Below are positions 10,587-21,182 of a stretch of DNA of 64,000 nt, piece after piece. The notes beneath the pieces are model-generated. The model did no database searches and was not told the DNA's origin. It saw only the letters and a list, made by a program, of their open reading frames with translations. Every line of letters begins with the position of its first letter. The stretch's first letter is position 1. Both the position numbers and the translations under genes were made by a program. Origin of the DNA: Anomaloglossus baeobatrachus (taxonomy: Eukaryota; Chordata; Amphibia; Anura; Aromobatidae); the NCBI RefSeq assembly GCF_048569485.1, contig NW_027442212.1, forward strand, positions 62,001-126,000. The letters run 5' to 3'.

Positions 10587-10835
10587 ACGTATGCACTTAC
10601 GATGGTAGACAACTACTCGAGATTTATGGTTGTGGTACAAGTCAAAGATCTAATGGCCCATACTGCAGCGAAGGTCTTCCAAGCACACTTATGCAGACCT
10701 CATGGCTACTCAGAGAGAGTCCTCACAGATCAAGGCACTGCCTTTGAAGCGGAAATCTTCAAGGACTTCTGCAGCTTTTACCGATGCAGGAAGATGCGCA
10801 CTACACCCTACCATGCTCAAACCAATGGTTATCAA
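10587..10835 (+). mobile_element. Ty3/Gypsy integrase core fragment joined to the SET exon
   Basis: It encodes TYALTMVDNYSRFMVVV followed by VLTDQGTAFEAEIF and TPYHAQTNG. These match the integrase catalytic core of the Gypsy element at 53.2-56.4 kb (TYALTIVDHYSRFLVV, LTDQGPAFEAEVF). It is a fossil fragment without the zinc-binding or C-terminal domains. Its orientation is opposite to the Gypsy RT fragment that follows at 10966-11935. Confidence 0.8.
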
Positions 10836-10849
10836 CCTGCTCAGGACTT

Positions 10850-10965
10850 TACCCCATATTCCAGATGTGGCCTTACAAGTGATTTATAGAGGGGTAACAA
10901 TACGTTGGGATCACCGGATCTAATCTCCCTTTTTATACACCCTAAAATCTTGTTTGCTTTAGAAT
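10850..10965 (-). mobile_element. LINE ORF2 3' fragment
   Basis: On the minus strand it encodes DPNVLLPLYKSLVRPHLEYG, a block found in the C-terminal part of vertebrate non-LTR retrotransposon ORF2 proteins. A longer copy at 16956-17233 continues QFWAPHFKKDIQKLESVQRW. It is wedged between integrase and Gypsy RT fragments in each copy of the mosaic. Confidence 0.6.
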
Positions 10966-11935
10966 AAACAATAACATCATAAAGGTATAGCAGTACCGTT
11001 TCAAAGTTTCGGTGATCCAAGCAGCATTCCATCAGACTCTGGAAGGTTCCTGGCAAATTGCACAGCTCGAAGGGCATGCTTTTGAACTCGCAGAGACCCA
11101 TCGGGGTGGCAAAGGCGGTCTTCTCCCGGTCTGCCTCAGCAACGGACACTTGCCAATAGTTGCTTCTTCTGCTCATACCCCCTCCACCATCCGGGCCGTA
11201 CCGACTGGCCAGTTCCTCAGGATGAAGCGAATTTGTTCGTCAGACACTGCTTTTGAACAACAGTCTGTCGACCTCCAGCGCCATAGGGGTGGTGAAGGCG
11301 GTCTTCTCCCGGTCTGCCTCAGCAACGGACACTAGCCAATAGTGACTAGTGAGATCAAGGGTAGAAAAATAATTTGCAGTTCTCAATGCAGCTAGCGATT
11401 CCTCAATACGGGGGAGTTGTGCCGTCCTTCTTCTTTAACAGGACCAACGGAGCTGCCCAAAGGCTACAACTGTCACGGATAACCCCAGCCGCCTTCATGT
11501 TGCTCAACATGTCCTTGGTACACTGGTAATGTGAAGGTGGTATTGGCTTATAGCTCTCTTTGATGGGTGGGTGTGCACCTGTGGGGATGTAGTAATGGAC
11601 CCCTTTTATTCCCCCAAAATCTAGCGGATGTTTGCTGAAGACTTGCTTGCTCGTATTCTTGCACTACCCTGTGGACCCGCTTCTTGTGATGTGAAGGTGT
11701 GGAGTCAGTGCCTACGTGTAATTCCTGACACCACTCCTCTGGCTGACTTGGTGAGCAGTCACTGACTGGGTGGGGTGCAGTAATAGTGGATGCTGCTACT
11801 TGGATAGCATGTGTATCTACTGTGAACAGCTTATCAATGGTGGCAAGTCGGGGCAGCTTAACCTCCTGCTCTCCGCAGTTTAACACTCTCACGGGCACTC
11901 TTCCCTTCCGCATTAATGAATAAAACTATGATGTA
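10966..11935 (-). mobile_element. Ty3/Gypsy pol fragment (RT and upstream spacer), broken
   Basis: On the minus strand it encodes pieces matching the Gypsy element at 53.2 kb: a WYREL-like/GTDSTPSHHKKGVYR segment, the YQCxKDML segment, and RT blocks YWQVSVAEADREKTAF and FELCN.PGTFQ. It is the inverted partner of 21590-22335 and of 16245-16955. It is broken at several points and includes a short internal duplication. Confidence 0.8.
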
Positions 11936-12600
11936 AATATCATATAGATACCCCACAATTGTAAATAAAGGTAGGTTATGGGAAAAGGGGGAACAGGGAA
12001 AGAGGAAAATAGTGTAATAAAGTATACCTTCTGGGGGTGAGAGGAAATGGCAGCACAGCCAGTGGAGGTGAAGCAAAAGGAAGCCTGCAACTAAAGAGTT
12101 GAGAGCGTTATCACATGGTGACTGAGCCTGATTGTAAAGGGAGCATAGAGTGGAGCATACTCTGGGCACGTTAGAACCCAAGTTCTTAAACCATGAATAT
12201 GGACCCCTTTTATTCTCCCAAAGTCTAGCGGATGTTTGCTGAAGACTTGCTCGTATTCTTGCACTACCCTGTGGACCCGCTTCTTGTGATGTGAAGGTGT
12301 GGAGTCAGTGCCTACGTGTAATTCCTTACACCACTCCTCTGGTTGACTTGGTGAGCTGTCACTGAATGGGTGTGGTGAAGTAACGGTGGATGCTGTGGCT
12401 TGGATATCATATTAAATATAGGGACCCCCATACAGTAGTATGAGAAATTTTTTTGTATTCAATGATCGGTATTACCTTCAGGGGCGCGGCACGTGGACGT
12501 GCGTTCCATTAGCCTCACTGCATTCCACTCCCATACAGGAAGTGGGCGCAGCTATTACTACGGTCGCACATAAAAGAACCCACAGCCACCACTGCACACA
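11160..12600. repeat. Left arm of the inner inverted repeat
   Basis: This arm is the reverse complement of about 15560-16960. It carries Gypsy pol shreds, a TATTTACAT-rich spacer (11935-12180), and a patch with a CATAAAAG TATA-like word (near 12570). The ~3-kb interval between the arms holds the 442-bp tandem repeats. Confidence 0.75.
12190..12420 (-). mobile_element. Gypsy pol shred (upstream of RT)
   Basis: On the minus strand it encodes the HHKK..VHRVVQEYEQVFSKHPL segment also seen at 21800-21870. It is a short, broken fossil, repeated again at 14072-14230 and 15002-15250. Confidence 0.65.
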
Positions 12601-13766
12601 CGGTAGGTTTTTTAACTGCATGAGAGGACACACACAAGCTAGGGACCCCAACGTAGAGAAATACTTTGGCGTAGTGTTGGGGCTCTATTGCATTGATCAA
12701 TTCAGTAGCTAAATTTCTCTTGATTCATATGTTCATGGCAGTAATGCAGATTCCATTTTTCACATATTCACTCTTGCATATAGCTATTGGATTTTTCAAG
12801 TCAGTATTCACACAGCAGTTTCTGCTATTTCATGTATTCCCCTTACATAGTCACTGGTGTGCATACCTTATCTCCCCATAGTGATGTTTTTTTAGGTTTT
12901 TGCACCCAGTTCGGACTTAGAATGGTGTTCCAAACGTTATTCCTATTTGTTAGTATTTTTTCGTTTGGGAACCCTCCCCAACCACACCTATTGCCAATCC
13001 ATAGCATACGCATAAATAGCCTGGGTCTCAGCTTCCCATACACGGTAGGTTTTTTAACTGCATGAGAGGACACACACAAGCTAGGGACCCCAACGTAGAG
13101 AAATACTTTGGCGTAGTGTTGGGGCTCTATTGCATTGATCAATTCAGTAGCTAAATTTCTCTTGATTCATATGTTCATGGCAGTAATGCAGATTCCATTT
13201 TTCACATATTCACTCTTGCATATAGCTATTGGATTTTTCAAGTCAGTATTCACACAGCAGTTTCTGCTATTTCATGTATTCCCCTTACATAGTCACTGGT
13301 GTGCATACCTTATCTCCACATAGTGATGTTTTTTTAGGTTTTTGCACCCAGTTCGGACTTAGAATGGTGTTCCAAACGTTATTCCTATTTGTTAGTATTT
13401 TTTCGTTTGTGAACCCTCCCCAACCACACCTATTGCCAATCCATATCATACGCATAAATAGCCTGGGTCTCAGCTTCCCATACACGGTAGGTTTCTTAAC
13501 TGCATGAGAGGACACACACAAGCTAGGGACCCCAACGTAGAGAAATACTTTGGCGTAGTGTTGGGGCTCTATTGCATTGATCAATTCAGTAGCTAAATTT
13601 CTCTTGATTCATATGTTCATGGCAGTAATGCAGATTCCATTTTTCACATATTCACTCTTGCATATAGCTATTGGATTTTTCAACTCAGTATTCACACAGC
13701 AGTTTCTGCTATTTCATGTATTCCCCTTACATAGTCACTGGTGTGCATACCTTATCTCCCCATAGT
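12601..13766. repeat. 442-bp tandem repeat, 2.6 copies
   Basis: Unit starts (CGGTAGGTTT) fall at 12601, 13043 and 13485, spaced exactly 442 bp, with very few differences. The last copy stops after ~282 bp at an LTR fragment, and the same partial copy occurs at 14415-14696. Each unit has a GGACCCCAAC..GTTGGGG stem near its start. The 60-100 aa frames in it simply repeat with the unit and are not credible genes. Confidence 0.9.
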
Positions 13767-14071
13767 GCCTGGGAGCTGACCCAGACACTAGCAGTTTTGC
13801 ACTCCTACCCAAAACTGGGCTCCTCACTGAACTCACTACCTCCACGGTTCAACTCTAAACTGAACTTCAACTAACTGACTGGTTTATCCACCTCCAGGCC
13901 TGTGAACTCCTTGGTGGGTGGGGCCAACCACCTGGCTCCGCCCCACCTGGTGTGGACATCAGCCCCTGGAGGGAGGCAACAACGGTTTTGTGTCTGACTA
14001 GTGTAACTATCCGGGAAAGGGGGTGTGTGTGTGTTATGTCTGTGACTAACTGGCTAGTCCAGGGCGTCACA
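13767..14071 (-). mobile_element. Gypsy LTR 5' fragment, copy 1
   Basis: On the minus strand it starts TGTGACGCCCTGGACTAGCC and includes CCACACCAGGTGGGGCGGAG and CCACCCACCAAGGAGTTCAC, as in the LTR at 30393. Only the first ~305 bp are present. A fossil. Confidence 0.8.
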
Positions 14072-14230
14072 CTTGCACTACCCTGTAGACCCCCTTCTTG
14101 TGATGTGAAGGTGTGGAGTCAGTGCCTACGTGTAATTCCTGACACCACTCCTCTGGCTGACTTGGTGAGCTGTCACTGAATGGGTGTGGTGAAGTAACGG
14201 TGGATGCTGTGGCTTGGATATCATATTAAA
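14072..14230 (-). mobile_element. Gypsy pol shred, tandem copy
   Basis: Same sequence as the 12262-12420 shred, abutting the LTR start at 14071. The duplicated TATA-bearing patch follows at 14254-14414. Confidence 0.6.
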
Positions 14231-14414
14231 TATAGGGACCCCCATACAGTAGTATGAGAAATTTTTTTGTATTCAATGATCGGTATTACCTTCAGGGGCG
14301 CGGCACGTGGACGTGCGTTCCATTAGCCTCACTGCATTCCACTCCCATACAGGAAGTGGGCGCAGCTATTACTACGGTCGCACATAAAAGAACCCACAGC
14401 CACCACTGCACACA

Positions 14415-14696
14415 CGGTAGGTTTTTTAACTGCATGAGAGGACACACACAAGCTAGGGACCCCAACGTAGAGAAATACTTTGGCGTAGTGTTGGGGCTCT
14501 ATTGCATTGATCAATTCAGTAGCTAAATTTCTCTTGATTCATATGTTCATGGCAGTAATGCAGATTCCATTTTTCACATATTCACTCTTGCATATAGCTA
14601 TTGGATTTTTCAACTCAGTATTCACACAGCAGTTTCTGCTATTTCATGTATTCCCCTTACATAGTCACTGGTGTGCATACCTTATCTCCCCATAGT
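14415..14696. repeat. Partial 442-bp repeat unit in the second tandem copy
   Basis: It is nearly identical to 13485-13766 and ends at the same base against the LTR fragment. This shows that the repeat-LTR junction was copied as one piece. Confidence 0.85.
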
Positions 14697-15001
14697 GCCT
14701 GGGATCTGACCCAGACACTAGCAGTTTTGCACTCCTACCCAAAACTGGGCTCCTCACTGAACTCACTACCTCCACGGTTCAACTCTAAACTGAACTTCAA
14801 CTAACTGACTGGTTTATCCACCTCCAGGCCTGTGAACTCCTTGGTGGGTGGGGCCAACCACCTGGCTCCGCCCCACCTGGTGTGGACATCAGCCCCTGGA
14901 GGGAGGCAACAACGGTTTTGTGTCTGACTAGTGTAACTATCCGGGAAAGGGTGTGTGTGTGTGTTATGTCTGTGACTAACTGGCTAGTCCAGGGCGTCAC
15001 A
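14697..15001 (-). mobile_element. Gypsy LTR 5' fragment, copy 2
   Basis: Near-identical duplicate of 13767-14071. The few differences, one in a GT-repeat tract, suggest that the tandem duplication is recent. Confidence 0.8.
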
Positions 15002-15250
15002 CTTGCACTACCCTGTAGACCCCCTTCTTGTGATGTGAAGGTGTGGAGTCAGTGCCTACGTGTAATTCCTGACACCACTCCTCTGGCTGACTTGGTGAGC
15101 TGTCACTGACTGGGTGGGGTGCAGTAATGGTGGATGCTGCTGCTGCTTGGATAGCATGTGTATTTACTGTGAACAGCTTATCAATGGTGGCAAATCGGGG
15201 CAGCTTAACCTCTTGCTTTCCGCAGTTCAACACTCTCACGCGCACTCTTC
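15002..15250 (-). mobile_element. Gypsy pol shred, third copy
   Basis: It encodes the LNCGKQEVKLPRFATIDKLF segment and the following HHKKGVYRVVQ segment on the minus strand. It is followed by the same TATTAATGAATAAAAC spacer as at 11920 and 21570. A fossil. Confidence 0.65.
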
Positions 15251-15559
15251 CCTTCCGTATTAATGAATAAAACTGTGATATAAATAGTATATAGATACCC
15301 CACAAATGCAGATAAAGGTAGGTTATGGGAAAAGGGAGAAGAGGGAAACAGGAAAATAGTGTAATAAAGTATACCTTCCAGGGGGGAGAGGAAATGGCAG
15401 CACAGCCAGTGGAGGTGAAGCAAGGGGAAGCCTGCAACTAAATTGTTGAGAGCATTATCACATGGTGACTGAGCCTGATTGTAACGGGAGCATAGAGGTG
15501 CCGATCCTGTCTTACCTGCGTTGGTGTAGAAGTGGGTTTCCAGTGGTGGAGTCAGCTGT

Positions 15560-16960
15560 GTGCAGTGGTGGCTGTGGGTTCTTTTATGTGCGACCGTAGT
15601 AATAGCTGCGCCCACTTCCTGTATGGGAGTGGAACGCAGTGAGGCTAATGGAACGCACGTCCACGTGCCGCGCCCCTGAAGGTAATACCGATCATTGAAT
15701 ACAAAAAAATTTCTCATACTACTGTATGGGGGTCCCTATATTTAATATGATATCCAAGCCACAGCATCCACCGTTACTTCACCACACCCATTCAGTGACA
15801 GCTCACCAAGTCAGCCAGAGGAGTGGTGTAAGGAATTACACGTAGGCACTGACTCCACACCTTCACATCACAAGAAGCGGGTCCACAGGGTAGTGCAAGA
15901 ATATGAACAAGTCTTCAGCAAACATCCGCTAGGCTTTGGGAGAATAAAAGGGTCCATATTCATGGTTTAAGAACTTGGGATCTAACGTGCCCAGAGTATG
16001 CTCCACTCTATGCTCCCTTTACAATCAGGCTCAGTCACCATGTGATAACGCTCTCAACTCTTTAGTTGCAGGCTTCCTTTTGCTTCACCTCCACTGGCTG
16101 TACTGCCATTTCCTCTCACCCCCAGAAGGTATACTTTATTACACTATTTTCCTCTTTCCCTGTTCCCCCTTTTCCCATAACCTACCTTTATTTACATTTG
16201 TGGGGTATCTATATGATATTTACATCATAGTTTTACTCATTAATGCGGAAGGGAAGAGTGCCCGTGAGAGTGTTGAACTGCGGAGAGCAGGAGGTTAAGC
16301 TGCCCTGACTTGCCACCATTGATAAGCTGTTCACAGTAGATACACATGCTATCCAAGTAGCAGCATCCACCATTACTGCACCCCACCCAGTCAGTGACTG
16401 CTCACCAAGTCAGCCAGAGGAGTGGTGTCAGGAATTACACGTAGGCACTGACTCGACACCTTCACATCACAAGAAGGGGGTCTACAGGGTAGTGCAAGAA
16501 GACGAGCAAGTCTTCAGCAAACCTCCGCTAGATTTTAGGGGAATAAAAGGGGTCCAACACCACATCCCCACAGGTGCACACCCACCCATCAAAGAGAGCT
16601 ATAAGCCAATACCACCTTCACATTGCCAGTGTACCAAGGACATGTTGAGCAACATGAAGGCGGCTGGGGTTATCCGTGACAGTTGTAGCCTTTGGGCAGC
16701 TCTGTTGATCCTGTTAAAGAAGAAGGACGGCACCACTCCCCGTATTGAGGAATCGCTAGCTGCATTGAGAACTGCAAATTATTTTTCTACCCTTGATCTC
16801 ACTAGTCACTATTGGCAAGTGTCCGTTGCTGAGGCAGACCGGGAGAAGACCGCCTTCGCCACCCCTATGGGTCTCTGCGAGTTCAAAAGCATGCCCTTCG
16901 AGCTGTGCAATGCACCAGGAACCTTCCAGAGGCTGATGGAATGCTGCTTGGGACAAGATT
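15560..16960. repeat. Right arm of the inner inverted repeat
   Basis: Mirror of 11160-12600. It begins with the inverted TATA patch (CTTTTATGTG near 15590) and ends in Gypsy RT on the plus strand. Confidence 0.75.
16245..16955 (+). mobile_element. Ty3/Gypsy pol fragment (spacer and RT), broken
   Basis: It encodes, on the plus strand, blocks matching the Gypsy at 53.2 kb: HHIPTGAHPPIKE, CQCTKDMLSNMK, LRTANYFSTLDLTSHYWQV and FELCNAPGTFQRLMECC. It is directly followed by the LINE tail at 16956. It is the source-like counterpart of 57661-58110. Confidence 0.8.
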
Positions 16961-17233
16961 TTAGGGTGTATAAAAAGGGAGATTTGATCCCGTGATCCCA
17001 ACGTATTGTTACACCTCTATAAATCACTTGTAAGGCCACATCTGGAATATGGGAACCAGTTTTGGGCTCCACATTTTAAAAAGGACATTCAGAAGTTAGA
17101 GTCAGTTCAAAGGTGGGCAACTAGACTACTACAAGGAATGGAAGGCCTCCCATATGATGACAAGTTGAAAAAGTTATTAAGTGATTATTGGCTGCAATGG
17201 GGCTTTCTGGCTGGTGCCAGCCTCTCTTCTTAG
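16956..17233 (+). mobile_element. LINE ORF2 3' fragment (longest copy in this block)
   Basis: It encodes LYKSLVRPHLEYGNQFWAPH and KKDIQKLESVQRWATRLLQG, followed by a degraded GLPYDDKLKKL. This is a well-known C-terminal segment of vertebrate LINE ORF2 proteins. It lies on the same strand as the preceding Gypsy RT fragment, and the joint (GGGACAAGATTTTAGGG) is shared with 58110. Confidence 0.65.
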
Positions 17234-17910
17234 CACACAGGAACCACAATCCCTACACCATGCTTCAATGGATTCTCTCATCCCAGCCCAGTAAAACTAC
17301 ATATTTTACACAGTCATAAGCAGCCCATGGGCATTCACCTGCATTCAAACCAATAACAGCTCATAGACCAGACAATCCATCTACCACTGGACCAAAGACA
17401 GGAAGTTAAATCCACTGCCTGCGGTAACCAACTTAATCCTATAGGCTACTCACACAACAAACCCAACAGAAAGGAAAAAAACATGGCTTCGATTATCCAT
17501 CCAATGAAAATGCATAACCATTGTGAGCCATTGGACAATGCAATTGGACACTTGGTGACATGGTGCACGGCCCAATGAATCAAGTCTTTACTTCATATTC
17601 ACGGTTTAAGCCCTTGGGTTCTAATGTGCCCAGAGTACATATCCAGAAAGATTCTCTTTCTTTGAGCTAAACACAAGTCAACAATACATTGTAAGCAGAT
17701 TCTATTACCAGTGCCACACCATTTTGTGACGCATAATCACACAGTGATCGAATTAAGATTCCAAGTCATCGAACATGTCCAAGCCATACGCAGAGGAGGC
17801 AATAGAATTAGGAAGCTCAAAGAAAGGGAATCTTTCTGGATATATACTCTGGGCACATTGGAACCCAAAGGCTTAAACCATGAATATGAAGTACAGACTT
17901 GATTCATTGG
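17185..17910. repeat. Left arm of a ~730-bp inverted repeat
   Basis: Reverse complement of 18634-19370 with moderate divergence. It contains the GCACGGCCCAATGAATCAAG and CCAGAAAGATTC words, which recur at 18634, 18960, 26640 and 26970. Part of it overlaps the end of the LINE fragment. Element class not recognised. Confidence 0.75.
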
Positions 17911-18633
17911 GCCATGCATGGACATAATGGACATAATTCTAATAGGCAGGACAGGTAATAAGGAGCACAAGGGATATGCTAAAATGTGTTGTGTGACAAG
18001 ACAGACACAGGAAAGGACATGATAACAGGTGTAGGGACCAACAAGGTGAGACAAGGGGTATCAGGATATTGTCAAGTAGGTATGAATGTAGTAATGGGGC
18101 AGGCATAGAGAATTGTATGTGAATGTGAATTACAATAAATCACTAAGGAAAGGAATATGTGAGTGTGTGCCTAATGTAAACTAATATTGTACTGGCAAAA
18201 TTATAGATGGAAAGGGAGAAGGGGAGGGGGGGAGAGAGGAGGCTGTAATTGACTACAAGGGTATGAGTTATGAGTGATCATAGGGATAGTGTTACATAAG
18301 TGGAAATACCTATGGAGGACCGGATGTGTAAGCGCATACCTTATACAAACCTATAGAGTGCTGATGGGTGAGAGTGTGATGTTAGATATAAGACATCCTA
18401 TAGTGAATAGTGAGCCGTAATCAAGTGCAACAGGGATATTTCACGTGACTATGGGAACATGGAAGGTAAAGAAAGGGGAGAAAAAACTGTTAGACAAGGT
18501 AATCAGACATAATGTAACCAGTTGATCAGACATGACAAACATGACAAATAAAAAACAAGGAAGAATGGAACTCCATACATAGTGGAACCATATATAGTGT
18601 GAACACGAAAAAGAACCGGGCGTTAGAAAAAAT
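17911..18633. repeat. Spacer of the inverted repeat, also copied inverted at 26013-26640
   Basis: About 720 bp with a GGGAGAAGGGGAGGGGGGAG purine tract (near 18215-18240) and no convincing frame. Its reverse complement lies at 26013-26640, where it is joined to the outer end of the duplicated block. Confidence 0.7.
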
Positions 18634-19370
18634 GTGCACGGCCCAATGAATCAAGTCGGTTCTTCATATTCATGGTTTAAGCCCTTGGGTTCCAACGTGC
18701 CCAGAGTATATATCCAGAAAGATTCCCTTTCTTTGAGCTTCCTAATTCTATTGCCTCCTCTGCGTATGGCTGGGACATGTTCGATGACTTGGAATCTTAA
18801 TTGGGCCACTGTGTGATTATGCGTCACAAAATGGTGTGGGACTGGTAATAGAATCTGCTTACAATGTATTGTTGACTTGTGCTTAGCACAAAAAAAGGGA
18901 ATCTTTCTGGATATGTACTCTGGACACATTAAAACCCAAGGGCTTAAACCGTGAATATGAAGTACAGACTTGATTCATTGGGCCGTGCACCATGTCACCA
19001 TGTGTGCAATTGCATTGTCCAATGGCTCACAATGGTTATGCGTTTTCATTGGATGGATAATCGAAGCCATGTTTTTTTCCTTTCTCTTGGGTTTGTTGTG
19101 TGAGTAGCCTATAGGATTAAGTTAGTTACCGCAGGCAGTGGATTTAGCTTCCTGTCTTTGGTCCAGTGGTAGATTGATTGTTTGGTCTATGAGCTGTTAT
19201 GGGTTTTAATCCAGGTGAATGCCCATGGGCTGCCTATAACTGTGTGAAATATGTAGTTTTACTGGGCTGGGATGAGAGAATCCATCGAAGCATGGTGTAG
19301 GGATTGTGGTTCCTGTGTGCTAAGAAGAAAGGCTAGCACCAGCCAGAAAGCCCCATTACAGCCAATAATC
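18634..19370. repeat. Right arm of the ~730-bp inverted repeat
   Basis: Mirror of 17185-17910. It ends at AGCCCCATTACAGCCAATAATC, matching the left arm's start inside the LINE tail. Confidence 0.75.
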
Positions 19371-20337
19371 AACCGCTAGCCGCTGGAACTCGTTGCTCTA
19401 GATCATGTCAAACTCTCACCAAGCAGGAATAGATACATTAGCCCACCATCCCACCCAAAGAGCAACTTCTGCTGCGCAGCTGGCTTTCTAGGCAGCAGCG
19501 CTATTGTGATGTCAGCGGGGGACATTGTGACAAGCCAGTGTTCCGTCACTTCATGTTGTGCACTGTTCAAACGGAAAATACATCAACAGGCAGACTACAG
19601 AAAAGCTTACTGACAAAGGATAGAGAGGGGCTTTCTCAGAGGGCTTTTTACAGTTTGTCTATTCCCAATTAGCCGTTTAAGTATGCTTAATGAAAGTACT
19701 AATTCTTTCATAGGCCGCCCATTGTTAGTATTTGACGTTCCTTATATTGCGGTATCAGGCTTCGCAGCAGGTTGCAAAACATTCATCACCCATGACTGTC
19801 CCCAATTGGGCTCAGAAGCTAAATGTCTATCATGACCTCTCTTTTTGAAAGTCCAAGAGCAAGCAAACTCTTCCTCCAGGAGAGGGAGCCAACAGATCAC
19901 TAAAGACATCATCATTGCTCAAAGAAAACACCGAAAAACAATGGAAGCTTTAATTGGAGTGGAATCTGATAGACAGCACCTGATGCCAAGTCTGCATCTT
20001 CTAACACCTGCAGTCACTGCAGCAGCTGAATCCAATGTGTCCAAAAGGGATCTATTCTATTCAATTGCAAATGATCTAGATAAGACTGAGAATAAGATAC
20101 TGCACGGGACATAGCAGAGTTGGTCAAGTTGAGTGGAGATGAGTTTGCTATTTGGCACAGCTTTTGCATCAATAAAGCAAGTAAAAGGTGTGAAAGATAA
20201 AAAAAAAGGGTGAAAGTGTGAAAAGTGAATTGGCCAAATTGAGGTGCATATAAAGTTTTTGCTTTCTTTCAATTCACTAATGAGGCTCATTTGAATCAGG
20301 TGAATTGAGTTCTGCTTTTGGAAACTCGGTTAAGAAG
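19371..20337. other. Spacer downstream of the U2 relic
   Basis: It holds no recognisable gene. The 89-codon frame at 19845-20114 has no known match that I can name. The part from 20042 onward is repeated at about 58468-58762, including a short AAAAAAAGGGTGAAAGTG tract. It is probably the 3' flank of the U2 gene unit. In the second mosaic copy everything from 17331 to 20041 is missing. Confidence 0.5.
20311..20325 (-). promoter_or_regulatory. snRNA 3' box of the U2 relic
   Basis: On the minus strand it reads GTTTCCAAAAGCAGA, a full match to the vertebrate snRNA 3' box consensus (GTTT, short spacer, AAARNNAGA). It lies 12 bp beyond the U2 3' end, the expected distance. Its presence shows that the copy derives from a genomic U2 unit and not from a retroposed U2 RNA. 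Confidence 0.8.
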
Positions 20338-20708
20338 GGGTGCACCGGTCCTGGAGGTACTGCAATACCAGGTCAATGCGTGGAGTGGACAGAGCAAGAT
20401 TTCCATCTCCTTGTTCTAAAAATCCATTTAATATATGGTCCCTAGAGAGGGGACGTATCAGATATTAAACTGATAAGAACAGATTTAATTTTTTTTTTTT
20501 CTGTTTATCAGTAGGACTTCAAAATAACAAAGGTGATCGCCTCCCGTTGCCTGGGAACCGTCCAGGCACAAGAGGGCTATGTGTCACCAGAAGGCGCACA
20601 CACTCCCTCAAGGCCGGCAGACGTGCAATCCCAGGCACCTTCCAGTACCGACCAAGGTAGCGTCCTCCGAAACTACACTTGATCTTAGCCAAAAGGCCGA
20701 GAAGCTAT
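20338..20708 (-). pseudogene. RNU2: U2 snRNA pseudogene with an internal insertion (copy 1)
   Basis: From 20708 downward the minus strand reads ATAGCTTCTCGGCCTTTTGG, then the branch-site region as far as GTGTAGT (U2 nucleotides 1-37). After 187 extra bases it resumes with ATCTGTTCTTATCAG and TTTAATATCTGATACG and runs to the 3' end GGTGCACCC at 20338. U2 snRNA pairs with intron branch points in the spliceosome. Here the insertion separates the branch-pairing segment from the rest of the RNA, and the Sm-site area has changes (GGATTTTTAGAA). The gene is therefore not expected to make working U2. The 3' box is intact. A second copy with the same insertion lies at 58763-59137. Confidence 0.9.
20485..20671 (-). 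mobile_element. 187-bp insertion inside U2
   Basis: It splits U2 between nucleotides 37 and 38. On the minus strand it starts TTCGGAGGACGC, contains TGCCTGGGATTGCACG, and ends in CTGATAAACAG plus a run of about twelve A before TTAA. The A-tail suggests a retroposed short RNA, but no target-site duplication is evident. The source RNA is not recognised. The copy in the second mosaic (58913-59100) is nearly identical. Confidence 0.65.
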
Positions 20709-21182
20709 AACCCGAATTGGTTACGGCCTTGAGTGGCACCCTGGCCTATACCGGACACATCTTAGGGAGAGGGAGACAAACCCACGCCTACAGAAGACAT
20801 TTTGTCACCCAAGCCAAACCCTTGAAAAGGCTGTTTTGCAGAGCAAAAACAAGGAGAATGGTGCTTTTTGCAGCCGCCGCCCACTGCAATGAATCTGAAT
20901 AACTCCTCCTTTTGGGCACAAGCACCTCCCCTCCCCCTTGCAGTCTTTCCAATTCATGATACAAAAAGACGGACGGACAGGACAGGACAGGACCATCTGC
21001 CTGACTTTCCGTCACTGCCACCCTTTGCCATCCTTGCCCGTAGAAAGCCCTTTCATCATCCCCAAACCCTAATCTTTTCCCTTCCCTTCCCAGCTGCGTC
21101 TCACTCCCTTTCATTAGGAAGTGAGCGCAGCCTTTTCTCCGTTCTGCACATGCGCGACGTTAAACACAAATGCGCAGGCGTG
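20709..21182. other. Region upstream of U2 relic and of a plus-strand promoter-like patch
   Basis: About 470 bp lie between the U2 5' end (transcribed leftward) and a TATA-bearing patch (facing right). It should hold the U2 distal and proximal elements, but I cannot identify a convincing PSE or octamer by eye. It includes a GGACGGACAGGACAGGACAGG tract near 20970 and GCATGCGC-like words near 21150. The 61-128 codon frames here are not supported. Confidence 0.4.

Larger units (their letters stand above)
12262..15001. repeat. Tandem duplication (12262-14071 and 14077-15001)
   Basis: Both units have the same order: Gypsy pol shred, TATA-bearing patch (12440-12600; 14254-14414), 442-bp repeat material, and LTR fragment. 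The offset is 1,814 bp at the left and 930 bp at the right. The difference of 884 bp is exactly two 442-bp units, so the second unit carries two fewer repeats than the first. Confidence 0.85.

Noticed and set aside
12440-13584. Paired 60-100 aa frames on both strands
   Set aside because: They repeat with the 442-bp unit and the tandem duplication, and carry no recognisable motif.
20338-20708. Functional U2 snRNA gene
   Set aside because: The 187-bp internal insertion and changes around the Sm site are incompatible with normal U2, despite a good 3' box.
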